64,000 nt of DNA from AP-15 sp963814805 (GTDB lineage: Bacteria; Pseudomonadota; Alphaproteobacteria; ATCC43930; CGMCC-115725): contig CAWFER010000033.1 in assembly GCA_963814805.1 (NCBI GenBank), positions 1 through 64,000 on the forward strand. The letters run 5' to 3'. The notes below the pieces were generated by a model. That model did no database searches and had not been told where the DNA came from. It was given only the letters and a program-made list of their open reading frames with translations. The translations under genes were made by a program, and so were the position numbers. Below, piece by piece: positions 1 to 9,845 of this stretch; within the stretch, counting starts at the first letter, position 1; each line of letters starts with the position of its first letter.

Positions 1-153
1 TCATTCGCTATCCCCAATCGGCACCCGCTTATGTTTTTTGTCCGACCTCGGCGGAAACGTTGTGGTTCGGGCCATATTCTCTGAGTGCGCGGGTGCGCGC
101 TTTGGGGCACAGACCAAGGCACTCCTGACGGAATGCAAAAACTGAGTGACGCG

Positions 154-3100
154 ATGATGACCTATCGGGTCGGCGCCTGCGCGTCGCCGTCATCCGGCAA
201 GGCGATGGCCGAATACTACCTCGCCGGGACATTGAAGACCGAACCGGCGCGGGCCGCCGAGTATTACACCGGCGCCGCGGCGAGGGAAGACCGCGCCGCG
301 GAGTTCTGGCGGCGCGTCGGGAGGGCCCGCCGCGGGCGGCACGGTCGCCGAGCTGCGGCCCGACCTCTCGCCGGCTTTGGCCGCACGCCTCGGCATCGCC
401 GATCCCGGCCGGCCATTGACCCAGGCCGGTATTGCGAATTTGCTAAATGCGACACGACTTGACGGCGAGCGCGATCGCTGGGCGCAAGAAGCACACCGCG
501 ACCAGCAGCGTCGCCGAATTGTTCGGTCTCGATCCGAAGCAGCCGGCATCGGCCGAAGCAATCCGGAACGTGCTCGCCGGCAAGCGCGCGGACGGCGGCA
601 TGCCGCAGAACGCCGCCGGCAAGCCGCTTCCGGCCGAGATCGTCGAAGGGGCGCGCAAGCGGTTCAAGGCGGCGCTGGGCCTGCCGGCGCACCGCGAGGC
701 AACTGCCGACGAACTCGCGCACCTGGAGAACGGCCGCCTGGCGACCGGGCGGCTGATCGATATGGCGGATTACCGCCGGCAGATCCACGCCACGCGCCCG
801 CCGGTCGGGTTTGTCGACATGACGTTTTCGGCCGACAAGTCGCTGTCGGTTGCCTGGGCCTTGGCGCCGACGGCGGCGGAAAGGGCCGCCCTCCTCGATA
901 TTCACCGGCACGCCGTCGCCGACACGATGGCCTACGCCGAGACGCAGCTCGGTTTTGCCCGCAGCAGAGCCAGCGGCGGCGGGGAGGCGGTCGAGCCCGG
1001 CGCGCTCGGGATGGATCAGCTTCCAGCACTACACCGCGCGGCCGGCCGTCGATATCGAGCGGCGGGACAGGGAAGGCCGGGCCTACACCGATATCCGCGA
1101 GGTGCCGTTGCAGACGGCGGACCCGCAGCTTCATACCCACGTGACGGTGTTCAACAGCGTGCTGACCGACAGCGGGCGTATCGGCGCCATCGATCTCGAC
1201 CGGCTGGCCGGGCGGGTCAAGGAGCTGGGTGCGGTCTACCATGCCAATATCGCGGCCCGGGCCCGCCAGCTCGGCATCGAGACCATGCTCGACGAGCGCA
1301 CCGGTGCGGCGCGGCTCGCCGATATCCCGCATTCGATGCGCGAGTTGTTCAGCAAGCGGACGATCGAAGCGCAGGATGCGGCGCGCGAGTTCGCGGCGCG
1401 AGAAGGGGATCGATTGGGATGCGATCACCGCCGAGCAGAAGATTGCCTTGTTGAAGGCCGGGGCGGCGGAAACCCGGCAGGCAAAAACAGAAACCGCGGA
1501 GGGCGTCGAACAGAAAAGCGATTTCGTGGTGTGGCGTGAGCAAGCCGCGGCGGCGTCCTATCGCCATCGCAGCGTGCTGCGGCCGGACGAGGTCACGCCC
1601 GCACCGGCTGCCGGAACAGCGCCGCGAGGCCGCCTATCAGCGCGGCCCTGCCATTGCTCGACGGCGAGCTCAGCCGCCGTGCCGTGCTGGACGGCCAGGA
1701 ATTGCGCGAGATCGCGGCGCGGGCATTGATCGTCGCCGGCATCGGCGAGCGGCCCGGCGACGACATCGACGCCGTGATCAAAGGCCTTCCGCGAGCGGGG
1801 CGTGGTGCAGGACGGGGAGCAGGTGGCGCTGCTGTGGGGCAGGGGGGCGTCCCTGCGCGGCAAGGAGCGCTGGAGCGTCACGACGGCGCTGCATATCGAC
1901 CAGGAACGCGAGCTGATCCGGCTGGCCAGGACCGCCTCGCTCGACTTGTCGGCCGCTTTGCCGGCGGCAGCAGATCGACCGCGCCGCAAACGCCTTCCTC
2001 GCGCGCAATCCGGCGATCGATCCGGCGGCCGAGCAATGGCAGGCGCAGCGCGCGATGATGACCAGGCTCGCCACCGGCGGCCGGCTGGGTGTCGCGATCG
2101 GCGTTGCCGGCGCCGGCAAGAGCACCGCCCTGGCCCCGCTGGTGGAGGCCTGGAAAGCCGACGGGCGCGAGGTGTTCGGCATCACCCTGGCCTGGCGCCA
2201 GGCGGCCGATCTGCGCTCGGCCGGCATCGTCGAGCGCGCCTCGGTCGCGGCCTTTTTGAAACGCGTCGAGACCGGGCGATACGTCCTCGACCGCAACAGC
2301 GTCGTGGTCGTCGACGAGGTCGGGCTCATCGGCACCCGGCAAATGCTCGATCTGCTGCGGCTGCAGCAGAGAACCGGCATGCAGATCGTCATGGTCGGCG
2401 ATCCCAAGCAATGCCAGTCGATCGAGGCCGGGCCGGTCATCGACCTGTTGCGCAAGGCGGTCGGCGAGGAGGCCGTTCCCGAGATCCTGACCTCGATCCG
2501 CCAGAAGACCGAGCGCGAGCGGGAAATCACCGGCCTGTTCCGCGCCGGACGCGCGGCCGAAGCGCTGGAAATGAAGCAGCAGGACGGCACCGCCGTACTG
2601 GTCGCCGGCGGCCGGCAGGCGACGGTGCAACGCGTGGCCCAGCTGTGGCGCGAGCGGATGGAGGCCAACCGCGCCGATCCCGAGTTCAAATTGACGGTCT
2701 CGGCGCCGACGAATGCCGACGCGCGCGAGATCGGAGCGGCCATTCGCGCCGAGCGGCGCCGGGCCGGCGAGCTCGGCGACGATGCCAAAGTCCTGGACGC
2801 GACCGACCGCAACGGTGACACCTACCGACTGGCGCTCGCGGTCGGTGACCGCGTGCGCCTCTATGACCGCGTGCATGACGCGCGTGTCCCGGGCCGCAAG
2901 AGCGTCCTTGCCAACAATGGCGAGGTGGTCGAAATCCGCGCGCTGACCGAGGAGGGCATGATCGTGCGCAACGATGCCGGCGCCGAGGGCCTGGTCGCAT
3001 GGCGAAAGATCCAAGCTCGCAAGGACGCCCCGGTGCGCCTCAGCTATGGCTACGCGATGACCGTGGACACGGCGCAAGGCAGCACCGCGACCGAGCACAT

Positions 3101-3402
3101 CCACGCCCTGCCGGCCGGGTCGCACGCGATCCACGGCTTCAAAGCCTATACCGCCGCCAGCCGCCACGAGCGGACAACCTGGATCGTCGTCGATGAAGCC
3201 TCGGAGCGGCGGCATCTCGCCAGCCGGTCGATGATCGGGCAGAGACCGGAGATCGGCGAGCCGGATGTGTGGCGCCAAATCGGCGAAAATCTCAGCCGCC
3301 AGCCACAAAAGGCCAGCGCGCTCGATCATGCTGCACCGGATGGCAGAGACGCCGCCTCAGGTGCAGCGGCGGATCGTACGGCAGGGCGCCGCGCGCGCAT
3401 AA
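154..3402 (+). pseudogene. MobF-family conjugative relaxase/helicase (TraA-like), multiply frameshifted
   Basis: Relaxases of this family nick the transfer origin and unwind the strand for conjugation. The N-terminus at 154 begins MMTYRVGACASPSSGKAMA, typical of MobF proteins. The relaxase metal-site motif PQLHTHVTVFN lies near 1126-1158. The C-terminal RecD-like helicase has Walker A GVAGAGKST near 2100-2126 and Walker B VVVVDEVGLIG near 2303-2335. A UvrD-type motif (YAMTVDTAQGST) lies near 3053-3088. The frame changes about nine times (near 330, 470, 1005, 1410, 1590, 1640, 1790, 1965 and 3310). Every change fits a single inserted base, and the repaired product would be about 1,080 residues, normal for the family. 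The end at 3402 is inferred from the final frame. No other transfer gene, oriT or coupling protein is visible, so this is either the edge of an element or a relic. Confidence 0.8.
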
Positions 3403-3694
3403 AACAGCGCTACCCAAAACGCGTCGAACTAGGCGGGGGTGCAGATGAACCTCGCGACGCGCCTCATGACCGCCGCCGGAATCGGACGGATACGAACGCC
3501 CAGCAAAGGGTGCGCCTCGGTCGAAAATCGAGCTACGATGCATCCATGTTGGAGCTGATCTGGAACCGAAACTGTCGATCAAGAAATGTACCTGGTCAGG
3601 TGGTCCGGCGGCTGCGTGAGCGAGGCCGAGCGGCATTACGCACACGACGAAGGATTAGGAGCGGACGGCGGTCGCGGCGGGTCATTGGCTTATT

Positions 3695-4711
3695 TTACGA
3701 AATGCGCCGTCGCCGCCAAAGGGCCACCATGGCCATGCCGAGCAGTCCGGATGCGAGCAGCGCCGACGTCGCCGGTTCGGGTACGGCGGCGACGTCGATT
3801 AGGTCGAGATTGGACACCCAGCGTCCATGTGCAAACGCCGTATCGGCTGGCAGGATCGTCCGCGCCAGACCGTCGGTCGGAAAGTTTCCGTTGGTGTTGG
3901 CATAAGGAACGAGATCGACCTGATTGACCGCTGTCGAAGCGCCGAACGCCGGGTCCAGTTCTGCCAAAGACAACAGCACCTCGTAGCCATCGGTGCCCGC
4001 GGTCACGACATACTGGTCGAGGATGTTGGGATCTCTTGGATCGATCAGACTAAAGAACGGCGGCCCGGTGTAGGTGTCGCCGTTGACGGTTTCCGTTATC
4101 GGGCTGACGTTCTGCGGGTCGGCGCCCTGAAACGTGTAGGCGCCGGGATAGCTGACATTCCCGGCCAATGTGACGTTCGTCGACTCCGGAGCGTTCGTTA
4201 CCTGCGGCAGGGCCGGCACGGAGAGCAGCTGCAGGCTCGAGAGACCGGCGACGTCGCGGCCGCCGGCACCCGATTGCGTGGTCACCAGCGAGGCGGTGTT
4301 GCCGGAAAAGGTTACGAGATCCGGGGTCGCAGTTCCGCTGAAACTCGGATCGATCTCGCCCAGTGAGAACAGCGACTGACCGCCGCCGCTGCCGGTGGCG
4401 AGCACATAGTAGCGCAAGATCGCGTTCTTGCCGTTGTCGCCTGCCGGGGTGGCGGTCGTGATTGCGCCATAGATCGGCGAGGTCGGGCTCGACGCGGCGG
4501 CGCCTCCGAGCAATCCCCACAATGAGTAACCGGTCACACCCCCTACGGTGACGAGCCCGCCATATTGTTCCGGAGGTGCGGTCGACAGATCGATCATCCC
4601 GGCATTGCCGGTTGGCCCCGAAAGGTTGACGATGGCATCCGCCATCGCCGGCCACGGCGCCGCCAGCATTCCGCTCGCGAGCATGGCGCGAGCACATCGG
4701 CGCGTCTGCAT
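3695..4711 (-). CDS. PEP-CTERM sorting-domain secreted protein
   Basis: A 338-residue protein with an N-terminal signal peptide (cleavage probably after AAPWPAMADA, about residue 25). A low-complexity exported body rich in Gly, Ser, Thr, Asn and Pro follows. The classic C-terminal sorting signal is at about residues 310-337: VPEP motif, a hydrophobic helix (SALLASGLLGMAMVAL) and a basic RRRR tail. Proteins with this tail are recognised by an exosortase and moved to the cell surface, often with exopolysaccharide. No exosortase gene is in the window. The body resembles no family I can name. The frame is intact and stands alone, convergent with the upstream relaxase remnant. Confidence 0.85.
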   Translation of the reverse strand: MQTRRCARAMLASGMLAAPWPAMADAIVNLSGPTGNAGMIDLSTAPPEQYGGLVTVGGVTGYSLWGLLGGAAASSPTSPIYGAITTATPAGDNGKNAILRYYVLATGSGGGQSLFSLGEIDPSFSGTATPDLVTFSGNTASLVTTQSGAGGRDVAGLSSLQLLSVPALPQVTNAPESTNVTLAGNVSYPGAYTFQGADPQNVSPITETVNGDTYTGPPFFSLIDPRDPNILDQYVVTAGTDGYEVLLSLAELDPAFGASTAVNQVDLVPYANTNGNFPTDGLARTILPADTAFAHGRWVSNLDLIDVAAVPEPATSALLASGLLGMAMVALWRRRRIS

Positions 4712-4718
4712 CGCTTGA

Positions 4719-5129
4719 TCACCATTCGTCCCCCGCAGGAATGCGATTCAGGTCGCTATATTTCAGAGAATATATCGTCGTAGGCAAGGAAGAATTTGGC
4801 GCATCGCGATTTATGCCGACGTACGAGGCCGTTTCCTGCGCGATCCAGTCGAGATACGGCTGGTGGCCGGTCTCAATCGGCCATGTCACGCTGCAGGTAA
4901 GGGTGCAATGCTTTGACACGCTGTTCGAGCCGCTCGAAGAGGGCGGCTCGGCTCTTGGCGATGAGGACGGCTGCGGTTGCTCTCTCTATTGCCGTTCCAG
5001 CGATAAATCGAGCGCATGCCGGTGATTTTGACGCATGCGGCGAGTCGCTCCTCGACAATCGAGCGGCCGATCTTCTCGGCTCGCTTCGAGCGTGGGAGCG
5101 GTGATGCAAACAAACAGGAATTCGCGCAT
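4719..5129 (-). pseudogene. cutA: CutA1-like divalent-ion tolerance protein, frameshifted
   Basis: The gene starts at ATG 5129 with MREFLFVCITAPTLEA. Successive frames give AEKIGRSIVEERLAACVKI, then ITGMRSIYRWNG, then IERATAAVLIAKSRAALFERL, then RVKALHPY and finally WPIETGHQPYLDWIAQETA. Read in order these are the conserved blocks of CutA1, a small trimeric protein (about 110 residues) linked to metal tolerance. At least three shifts separate them (near 5090, 5000 and 4900). The C-terminal frame also runs on about 30 residues further than usual. Block order and spacing are intact, so sequence error is as likely as decay. Confidence 0.7.
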
Positions 5130-5153
5130 TTGGAACAGAACGTTATCGAAAAT

Positions 5154-5531
5154 CTATGGCTCTTTGAACGCTGCCGGCTGGCCGAGCTTCCACGGGAGGC
5201 GATCGTGCCCTGGTCGTTCGCGGCAGATCCGCACGCATTCCGATCCGGCCTCTTCGACAGCACGGCCACAGCCGCTCAAGGTAGGCGTGATCAGCACCGA
5301 CACGCCGAGGCCGGCCGATGCGGGTAGTGTTCGCGGCGATGAAAGACAGCGCCACGAGAGGGTCGTAAGTATTCGTCCAGGGGGGCTGACCGAGGCGAAC
5401 CGTCGACGATGATGTGATCGTTGACGAAGACGGCATCGAAACCCAGTGCGTCCGCCTGTGCCGCCCACGCGATGATGGCCTCGGGTGTCGCCTCAAATCC
5501 AAAGTCATCGGCGTTGGGACATCGGCATCAA
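5154..5531 (-). pseudogene. LLM-class (luciferase-like) flavin oxidoreductase, N-terminal fragment
   Basis: Reading the minus strand gives DDFGFEATPEAIIAWAAQAD and ALGFDAVFVNDHIIVDGS. After frame changes it gives TNTYDPLVALSFIAANTTRIG and GLGVSVLITPT. These are the first strands and helices of the bacterial luciferase-like monooxygenase fold, which binds F420 or FMN. The next conserved element of the family (the AKRLATLD and SGGR stretch) cannot be found in any frame. The fragment therefore seems to be truncated after about 100 residues as well as frameshifted. It sits between broken cutA and a small intact gene. Confidence 0.6.
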
Positions 5532-5541
5532 AATCGAATGG

Positions 5542-5763
5542 TCACGATCCCTTCTGGCGGCTTCCCGGCGCCAAAGGTCGGTGGGCCTCGCCGCCGCGAG
5601 CGTCTATTGCCCGCGACAAAGCGCGCTCGCGGCGCAGCTCTACCAGGCGCGCGCGGATCGCGACAAAATCATCGGCGGCGCGGGGGCGAATATGTTCCCG
5701 GCGCAGCTCTTCGAGACGGCTGCGAATCGCCGCAAAATCGTCAGCTGCACGAGGACGGCTCAC
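5542..5763 (-). CDS. Small protein with tandemly duplicated 23-residue helical motif
   Basis: Seventy-three residues. The start is GTG at 5763, supported by a strong ribosome site (GGAGG five bases upstream on the minus strand). Residues 3-25 and 26-48 are near-identical units beginning RPRAADDF(A/V)AIR(S/A)RL and ending ELRRE. They are charged and probably amphipathic helices. The tail (RALSRAIDARGGEAHRPLAP) is basic and proline-containing. I do not recognise a family. The good ribosome site, the protein-level duplication and the intact frame amid broken neighbours argue that it is a real gene. Confidence 0.55.
   Translation of the reverse strand: MSRPRAADDFAAIRSRLEELRREHIRPRAADDFVAIRARLVELRRERALSRAIDARGGEAHRPLAPGSRQKGS
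5620..5757 (-). repeat. Direct tandem duplication, about 69 bp x 2
   Basis: Two adjacent units (about 5757-5689 and 5688-5620, minus strand) encode the duplicated 23-residue motif of the small protein at 5542-5763. The period is a multiple of three, so the duplication keeps the frame. Confidence 0.6.
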
Positions 5764-5841
5764 GTTTCCTCCAATTTCTGCCGCATCGATGGATGCGACT
5801 ACCGCGCACGGATCGAGGGCTGCGCCAGGGCAGCTTGAAAC

Positions 5842-6825
5842 TCAGACGAAACCGACCACAGCGTGCGGCACATAAGGCTCCTCCAGAGCGGCTATCTCGT
5901 CGGTGGAGAGCTTCACATTCACGGATGCGAGAGCGTCATCGAGATGCTGCAGCTTGGTCGCGCCGACGATCGGCGCGGTGATGACCGGCTTTGCCAGAAG
6001 CCACGCGAGGGCCACCTGCGCACGGGTTATGCCGCGCGCCGCGGCGACTTCGGCGACGCGATCCACGATCTTTTTATCGGCTTCGGCGGTTTTTGCGAAC
6101 AGCCGCTGGTGCGCGTCGTCAGTCTCGGTGCGGGTGCTCGTATAGTCCCGCGTCTCGGGTCAATCGCCCGCGGGCTTGCGGGCTCCACGGGATGACGCCG
6201 ATGCCCTCCGCCGCGCAGAGCGGCAGCATTTCGCGCTCTTCCTCGCGGTAGAGCAGGTTCACCAGGTTTTGCATGCTGACAAACCGGGTCCAGCCATGCC
6301 GTTCGGCGATCCCGAGCGCGCGGGCGAACTGCCAGCGCATGCATCGAGGACGCGCCGATATAGCGGGCCTTGCCGGCCTTGACGACATCGTGCAACGCCT
6401 CGAGCGTCTCCTCGATCGGCGTCGTCGTGGTCCCAGCGGTGGATCTGGTAGAGGTCGACGTAGTCGATGCCGAGCCGACGCAGGCTGGCGTCGATCTCGA
6501 TCATGATCGCCTTGCGCGACAGGCCGGCGCCGTTCGGCCCCGGGCGCATCCGGCCGTAGACCTTGGTCGCGATGACGACCTCGTCGCGGCGCGCGAAATC
6601 CTTGATCGCGCGGCCGAGGATTTCCTCGCTGCTGCCGGCTGAATAGAGGTTCGCGGTGTCGAAGAAATTGATGCCGGCTTCGAGCGCGCGCTTGATGAAG
6701 GGGCGGGCTTCCTCTTCGCCGATCGACCAGGCGTGATTGCCGCGATCGGGCGTGCCGTAGCTCATGCAGCCGAGGCAGATCCGCGACACTTCGAGGCCGG
6801 TGCGGCCGAGCTTCACGTATTCCAT
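5842..6825 (-). pseudogene. Aldo/keto reductase, three frameshifts
   Basis: NAD(P)H-dependent carbonyl reductase of the AKR superfamily (TIM barrel). The start at 6825 is preceded by AGGAG and reads MEYVKLGRTGLEVSRICLG. Visible signatures are the Asp/Tyr motif NFFDTANLYSAGSSEEILG, the lysine strand VVIATKVYG and the histidine segment DLYQIHRWDHDD. C-terminal cofactor-binding blocks include ITRAQVALAWLLAKP and IVGATKLQHLDDAL. The frame changes near 6420, 6345 and 6150, each consistent with one inserted base. The repaired product is 326 residues, the usual AKR length. The gene is divergent from the Mo-hydroxylase gene at 7129. Confidence 0.8.
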
Positions 6826-7128
6826 TGCTTCTCCTCGTTTTGGCGGCCGTAGCGGCGGCCCGTTCATAGATACGTCGATACCGATGAAGGACATCGGTCC
6901 CGAACGGCGTCAGCAGCGCGCCGCCATCTCCTGCGCCGCCAGGTGCTGTTGTCATAGCCGACTTACCGCCCGCCATTGGCGGGGATGCGCCACGCGTAAG
7001 AGGCGCGAAAATCGCCGGTCGGTTTCCGAGATGGCGCGCTGTTTGCCGTCTGGAACGTTATATCCATTAAGATATTTCGATGTACGACTCCAACCAAGTT
7101 CCATATTCCGGTACCTCAGAGGACCCTG
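6826..7128. other. Divergent intergenic region
   Basis: About 300 bases between the start codons of the aldo/keto reductase and the Mo-hydroxylase gene. It contains the ModE-like inverted repeat at 7056-7079 and a ribosome site (AGAGGA) before ATG 7129. I see no convincing gene in either strand. Confidence 0.6.
7056..7079. promoter_or_regulatory. Candidate ModE-type operator
   Basis: The sequence is an interrupted palindrome: CGTTATAT (7056-7063), eight bases, then ATATTTCG (7072-7079). Known ModE operators are inverted repeats with half-sites such as CGTTATAT and ATATAACG around a short spacer. The left half here is perfect and the right half has two mismatches. It lies 49 bp upstream of a molybdenum-hydroxylase gene, and a ModE-like gene lies at 11281-11715. 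Assignment as an operator is inference. Confidence 0.5.
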
Positions 7129-9451
7129 ATGACATCCCTTGCCAATCAGAAAGAGCTGAAGGTTGTCGGCACCCGGCCGATCCGGCCGGACGGCGTCGAC
7201 AAGGTGACCGGCCGGCCAATTTCGGCGCCGATCGGACGATGCCGGGCATGCTGTACGGCAAGATCAAGCGCAGCCCGCACGCCCATGCCCGCATCGTCTC
7301 GATCGACACCGAGCAAGGCGCTGGCGCTGCCGGGCGTAAGGCGGTGGTGACCGCGCGCCGACTTCCCGGACATCCCCTCGGAAGAGGCATTCGTGCGGCG
7401 AAGGCGCCGATCGAACTTCCGCGACCTGTCGCGCAACGTCATGGCGCGCGGACAAGGTGCTGTACGAAGGCCACGCCGTCGCCGCGGTCGCCGCCATCTC
7501 GCCGGCGATCGCCGACGCGGCGCTCGAGCTGATCGAGGTCAACTACGAGGTGCTGCCGCACGTCATCGACGTCGAGGCGGCGATGGCGCCGGACGCGCCG
7601 GTGCTGCACGACGACCTGTTCACCGCAGGGCGTCGACGCCGAAGCCGGACCAAGCCGTCCAACATCGCCAAGCGGCTGACCTTCGCGCAAGGGCGACGTC
7701 GATGCCGGCTTCGCCGAGGCCGAGGTGGTCGTCGAGGGCCGCTACACCACCAAGGCGGTGCACCAGGGCTATATCGAGCCGCACGCCTGCGTGTGCCGCT
7801 ACGACCGCCGACGGCCAGGTGCCAGATCTGGAGCTCCAGCCAGGGCCACTTCATGGTCCGCACCTACTGCGCCAAGGTGCTGGGCCTCGACATCTCCAAC
7901 ATCCGCGTCGACGCCGGCCGAGATCGGCGGCGGCTTCGGCGGCAAGACCACTGGTCTATCTGGAGCCGGTGGCGCTGGCGCTGTCGCGCAAGTCCGGCCG
8001 CGCCGGTGAAGATGGTGATGACGCCGCGAGGAGGTGTTCCGCGCCACCGGCCCGACCTCCGGCGGCGTCGATCGAGGTCAAGCTCGGCGCCAAGAAGGAC
8101 GGCACCATCATCGCCGCCGAGGTGGTGCTGAAGTTCCAGGCCGGCGCCTTCCCCGGCTCGCCGGTCGGGCCGGGCTGCATGTCCGGCCTGGCGATGTACG
8201 ACATGCCGAACGTCCGCATCATCGGCTACGACGTGGTCACCAACCGGCCGAAGGTGGCGGCCTATCGCGCGCCCGGCGCGCCGATCGTCGCGTTCGGCGG
8301 TCGAAAGCGCGATGGACGAGCTGGCGCGCAAGCTGGGCATGGACCCGATCGCGCTGCGCGAGAAGAACGGCGCGCGCAGACGGCACCAAGGCGGCACTAC
8401 GGGCCGACCTACCAGAACATCGGCTACCTCGAGACGCTGGAGGCGGTCGAAGAACCATCCGCACTATGCAAGGTCCCGCTCGGCCCCAACCAGGGCCGCG
8501 GCATCGCCTGCGGCTTCTGGTTCAACGTCGGCGGCGAATCCACCGCCGCGGTGCACATCAACGAGGACGGCACGGTCACGGTGGCGACCTCGGCAACCCC
8601 GACATCGGCGGCTCGCGCGCCTCGATGGCGATGATGGCGGCCGAGGTGCTGGGCATGCCGGTCGAGAAGGTGCGCCCGATCGTCGCCGACACCGCCTCGA
8701 TCGGCTTCACGCATGCTGACCGGCGGCAGCCGGGTCACCTTCGCCACCGGCATGGCGGTGGTGCAGGCGGCCGAGAAGGTCGGTCGAGCGAGCTGAAGCG
8801 GCGCGCCGCGCATGATCTGGGACATCGCCGCCGAGGCGGTCGAGTGGAAGGACGGCGAGGCGGTGCCGGCCGGCGCCAAGCCGGCGGCGTTCGAGCCGCT
8901 GCCGCTGGCCGACATCGCGCTGAAGGCCGGCGCGCACCGGCGGGCCGATCGCCGCCGAGGTGTCGCTCAACGCCCAGGGCGCCGGCCCCGGCTTCGGCGT
9001 GCATATCTGCGACGTCGAGGTCGACCCGGAGACCGGCCAGGTGAACGTCCTGCGCTACACCGCGGCCCAGGACGTCGGCAGGGCGATCCACCCGTCCTAC
9101 GTCGAGGGCCAGATCCAGGGCGGCGTCGCGCAGGGCATCGGCTGGGCGCTGAACGAGGAATACATCTACGACACCGAAGGGCAGGATGGAGAACGCCGGC
9201 TTCCTCGACTACCGCTGCCGGTGGCCTCCGACCTGCCGATGATCGACGCGGTGCTGGTCGAGGTGCCGAACCCGCGCCATCCGTTCGGCGCGCGCGGCGT
9301 CGGCGAGGTGCCGATCGTGCCGCCGATGGCCGCGGTCGCCAACGCGGTGCGCGCCGCGATCGGGGTGCGCATGCGCGACCTGCCGATGTCGCCGCCGAAG
9401 ATCCTCGCCGAGATCGACGCCGAGGAGCCGCGGCGCCTCGCGGCTGAATAA
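7129..9451 (+). pseudogene. Xanthine dehydrogenase-family molybdopterin-binding subunit, densely frameshifted
   Basis: Large catalytic subunit of the Mo-hydroxylase family, which oxidises heterocycles or aldehydes at a Mo-cytosine-dinucleotide centre. Conserved blocks appear in order across three frames: VDKVTGR, TMPGMLYGKIKRSPHAHARI, VLYEGHAVAAVAA, YIEPHACVCRYD, AEIGGGFGGKT, VAAYRAPGAPI, LARKLGMDPIALREKN, GQVNVLRYTAAQDVGRAIHP and VAQGIGWALNEEYIYD. The final block is PFGARGVGEVPIVPPMAAVA. More than twenty one-base shifts are needed, yet no nonsense codon or loss of conserved residues is seen. The repaired length is about 765-775 residues, normal for the family. No [2Fe-2S] or FAD partner subunit lies nearby. 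The start is ATG 7129 with AGAGGA upstream. Confidence 0.8.
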
Positions 9452-9473
9452 GCCCAGCTCGTCGTCAGGCGAG

Positions 9474-9845
9474 TTAGGAGCGCGGCGCGCAGACGCGGTA
9501 GCGGGCCGCAACCGGCGGGACCGCGACATCGACCGCATAGCACGCGGGCAAAGTGTCGGCGGTAATGACCTCGGCCGGCGGCCCAGCCGCAACAGCTCGC
9601 CGCCGGCTAATACCGCGACCCGGTCGGCGCGGGCGAAAGCCTGCGCCGGGTGGTGGGTCGACAGCAGCACACACAGCGAGCGGGTCTCAGCGAGGCGGCG
9701 AACCGCGTTGAGAACCCGCAATTGGTTGCCGAAATCGAGGCTCGCGGTGGGCTCGTCGAGGACCAGGATGCGCGGCTGCTGCGCAAGGCGCGGGCGACCA
9801 GGGCCAACTGCCGCTCGCCGCCGCTGACCCGCAGCCACGCGAACC
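9474..9845 (-). pseudogene. C-terminal half of an ABC-transporter ATPase (FecE/BtuD type)
   Basis: The fragment begins immediately downstream of the binding-protein stop. It shows the signature motif RVSGGERQLALVARAL, the Walker B and D-loop VLDEPTASLDFGNQLRVLN and the switch region LLSTHHPAQAFARADRVAVL. It ends normally with EVITADTLPACYAVDV and VAARYRVCAPRS. Two or three frameshifts occur. The Walker A half (about 130 residues) is absent. The membrane permease that normally separates binding protein and ATPase is also absent. A single deletion or misassembly of roughly 1.4 kb at about 9845 would explain both. Confidence 0.75.

Noticed and set aside
7129..9451. Genuine pseudogene by decay
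   Set aside because: No nonsense or motif-destroying substitutions accompany the many shifts, so sequence error is the simpler explanation; kept as pseudogene type only because the frame as written is broken.
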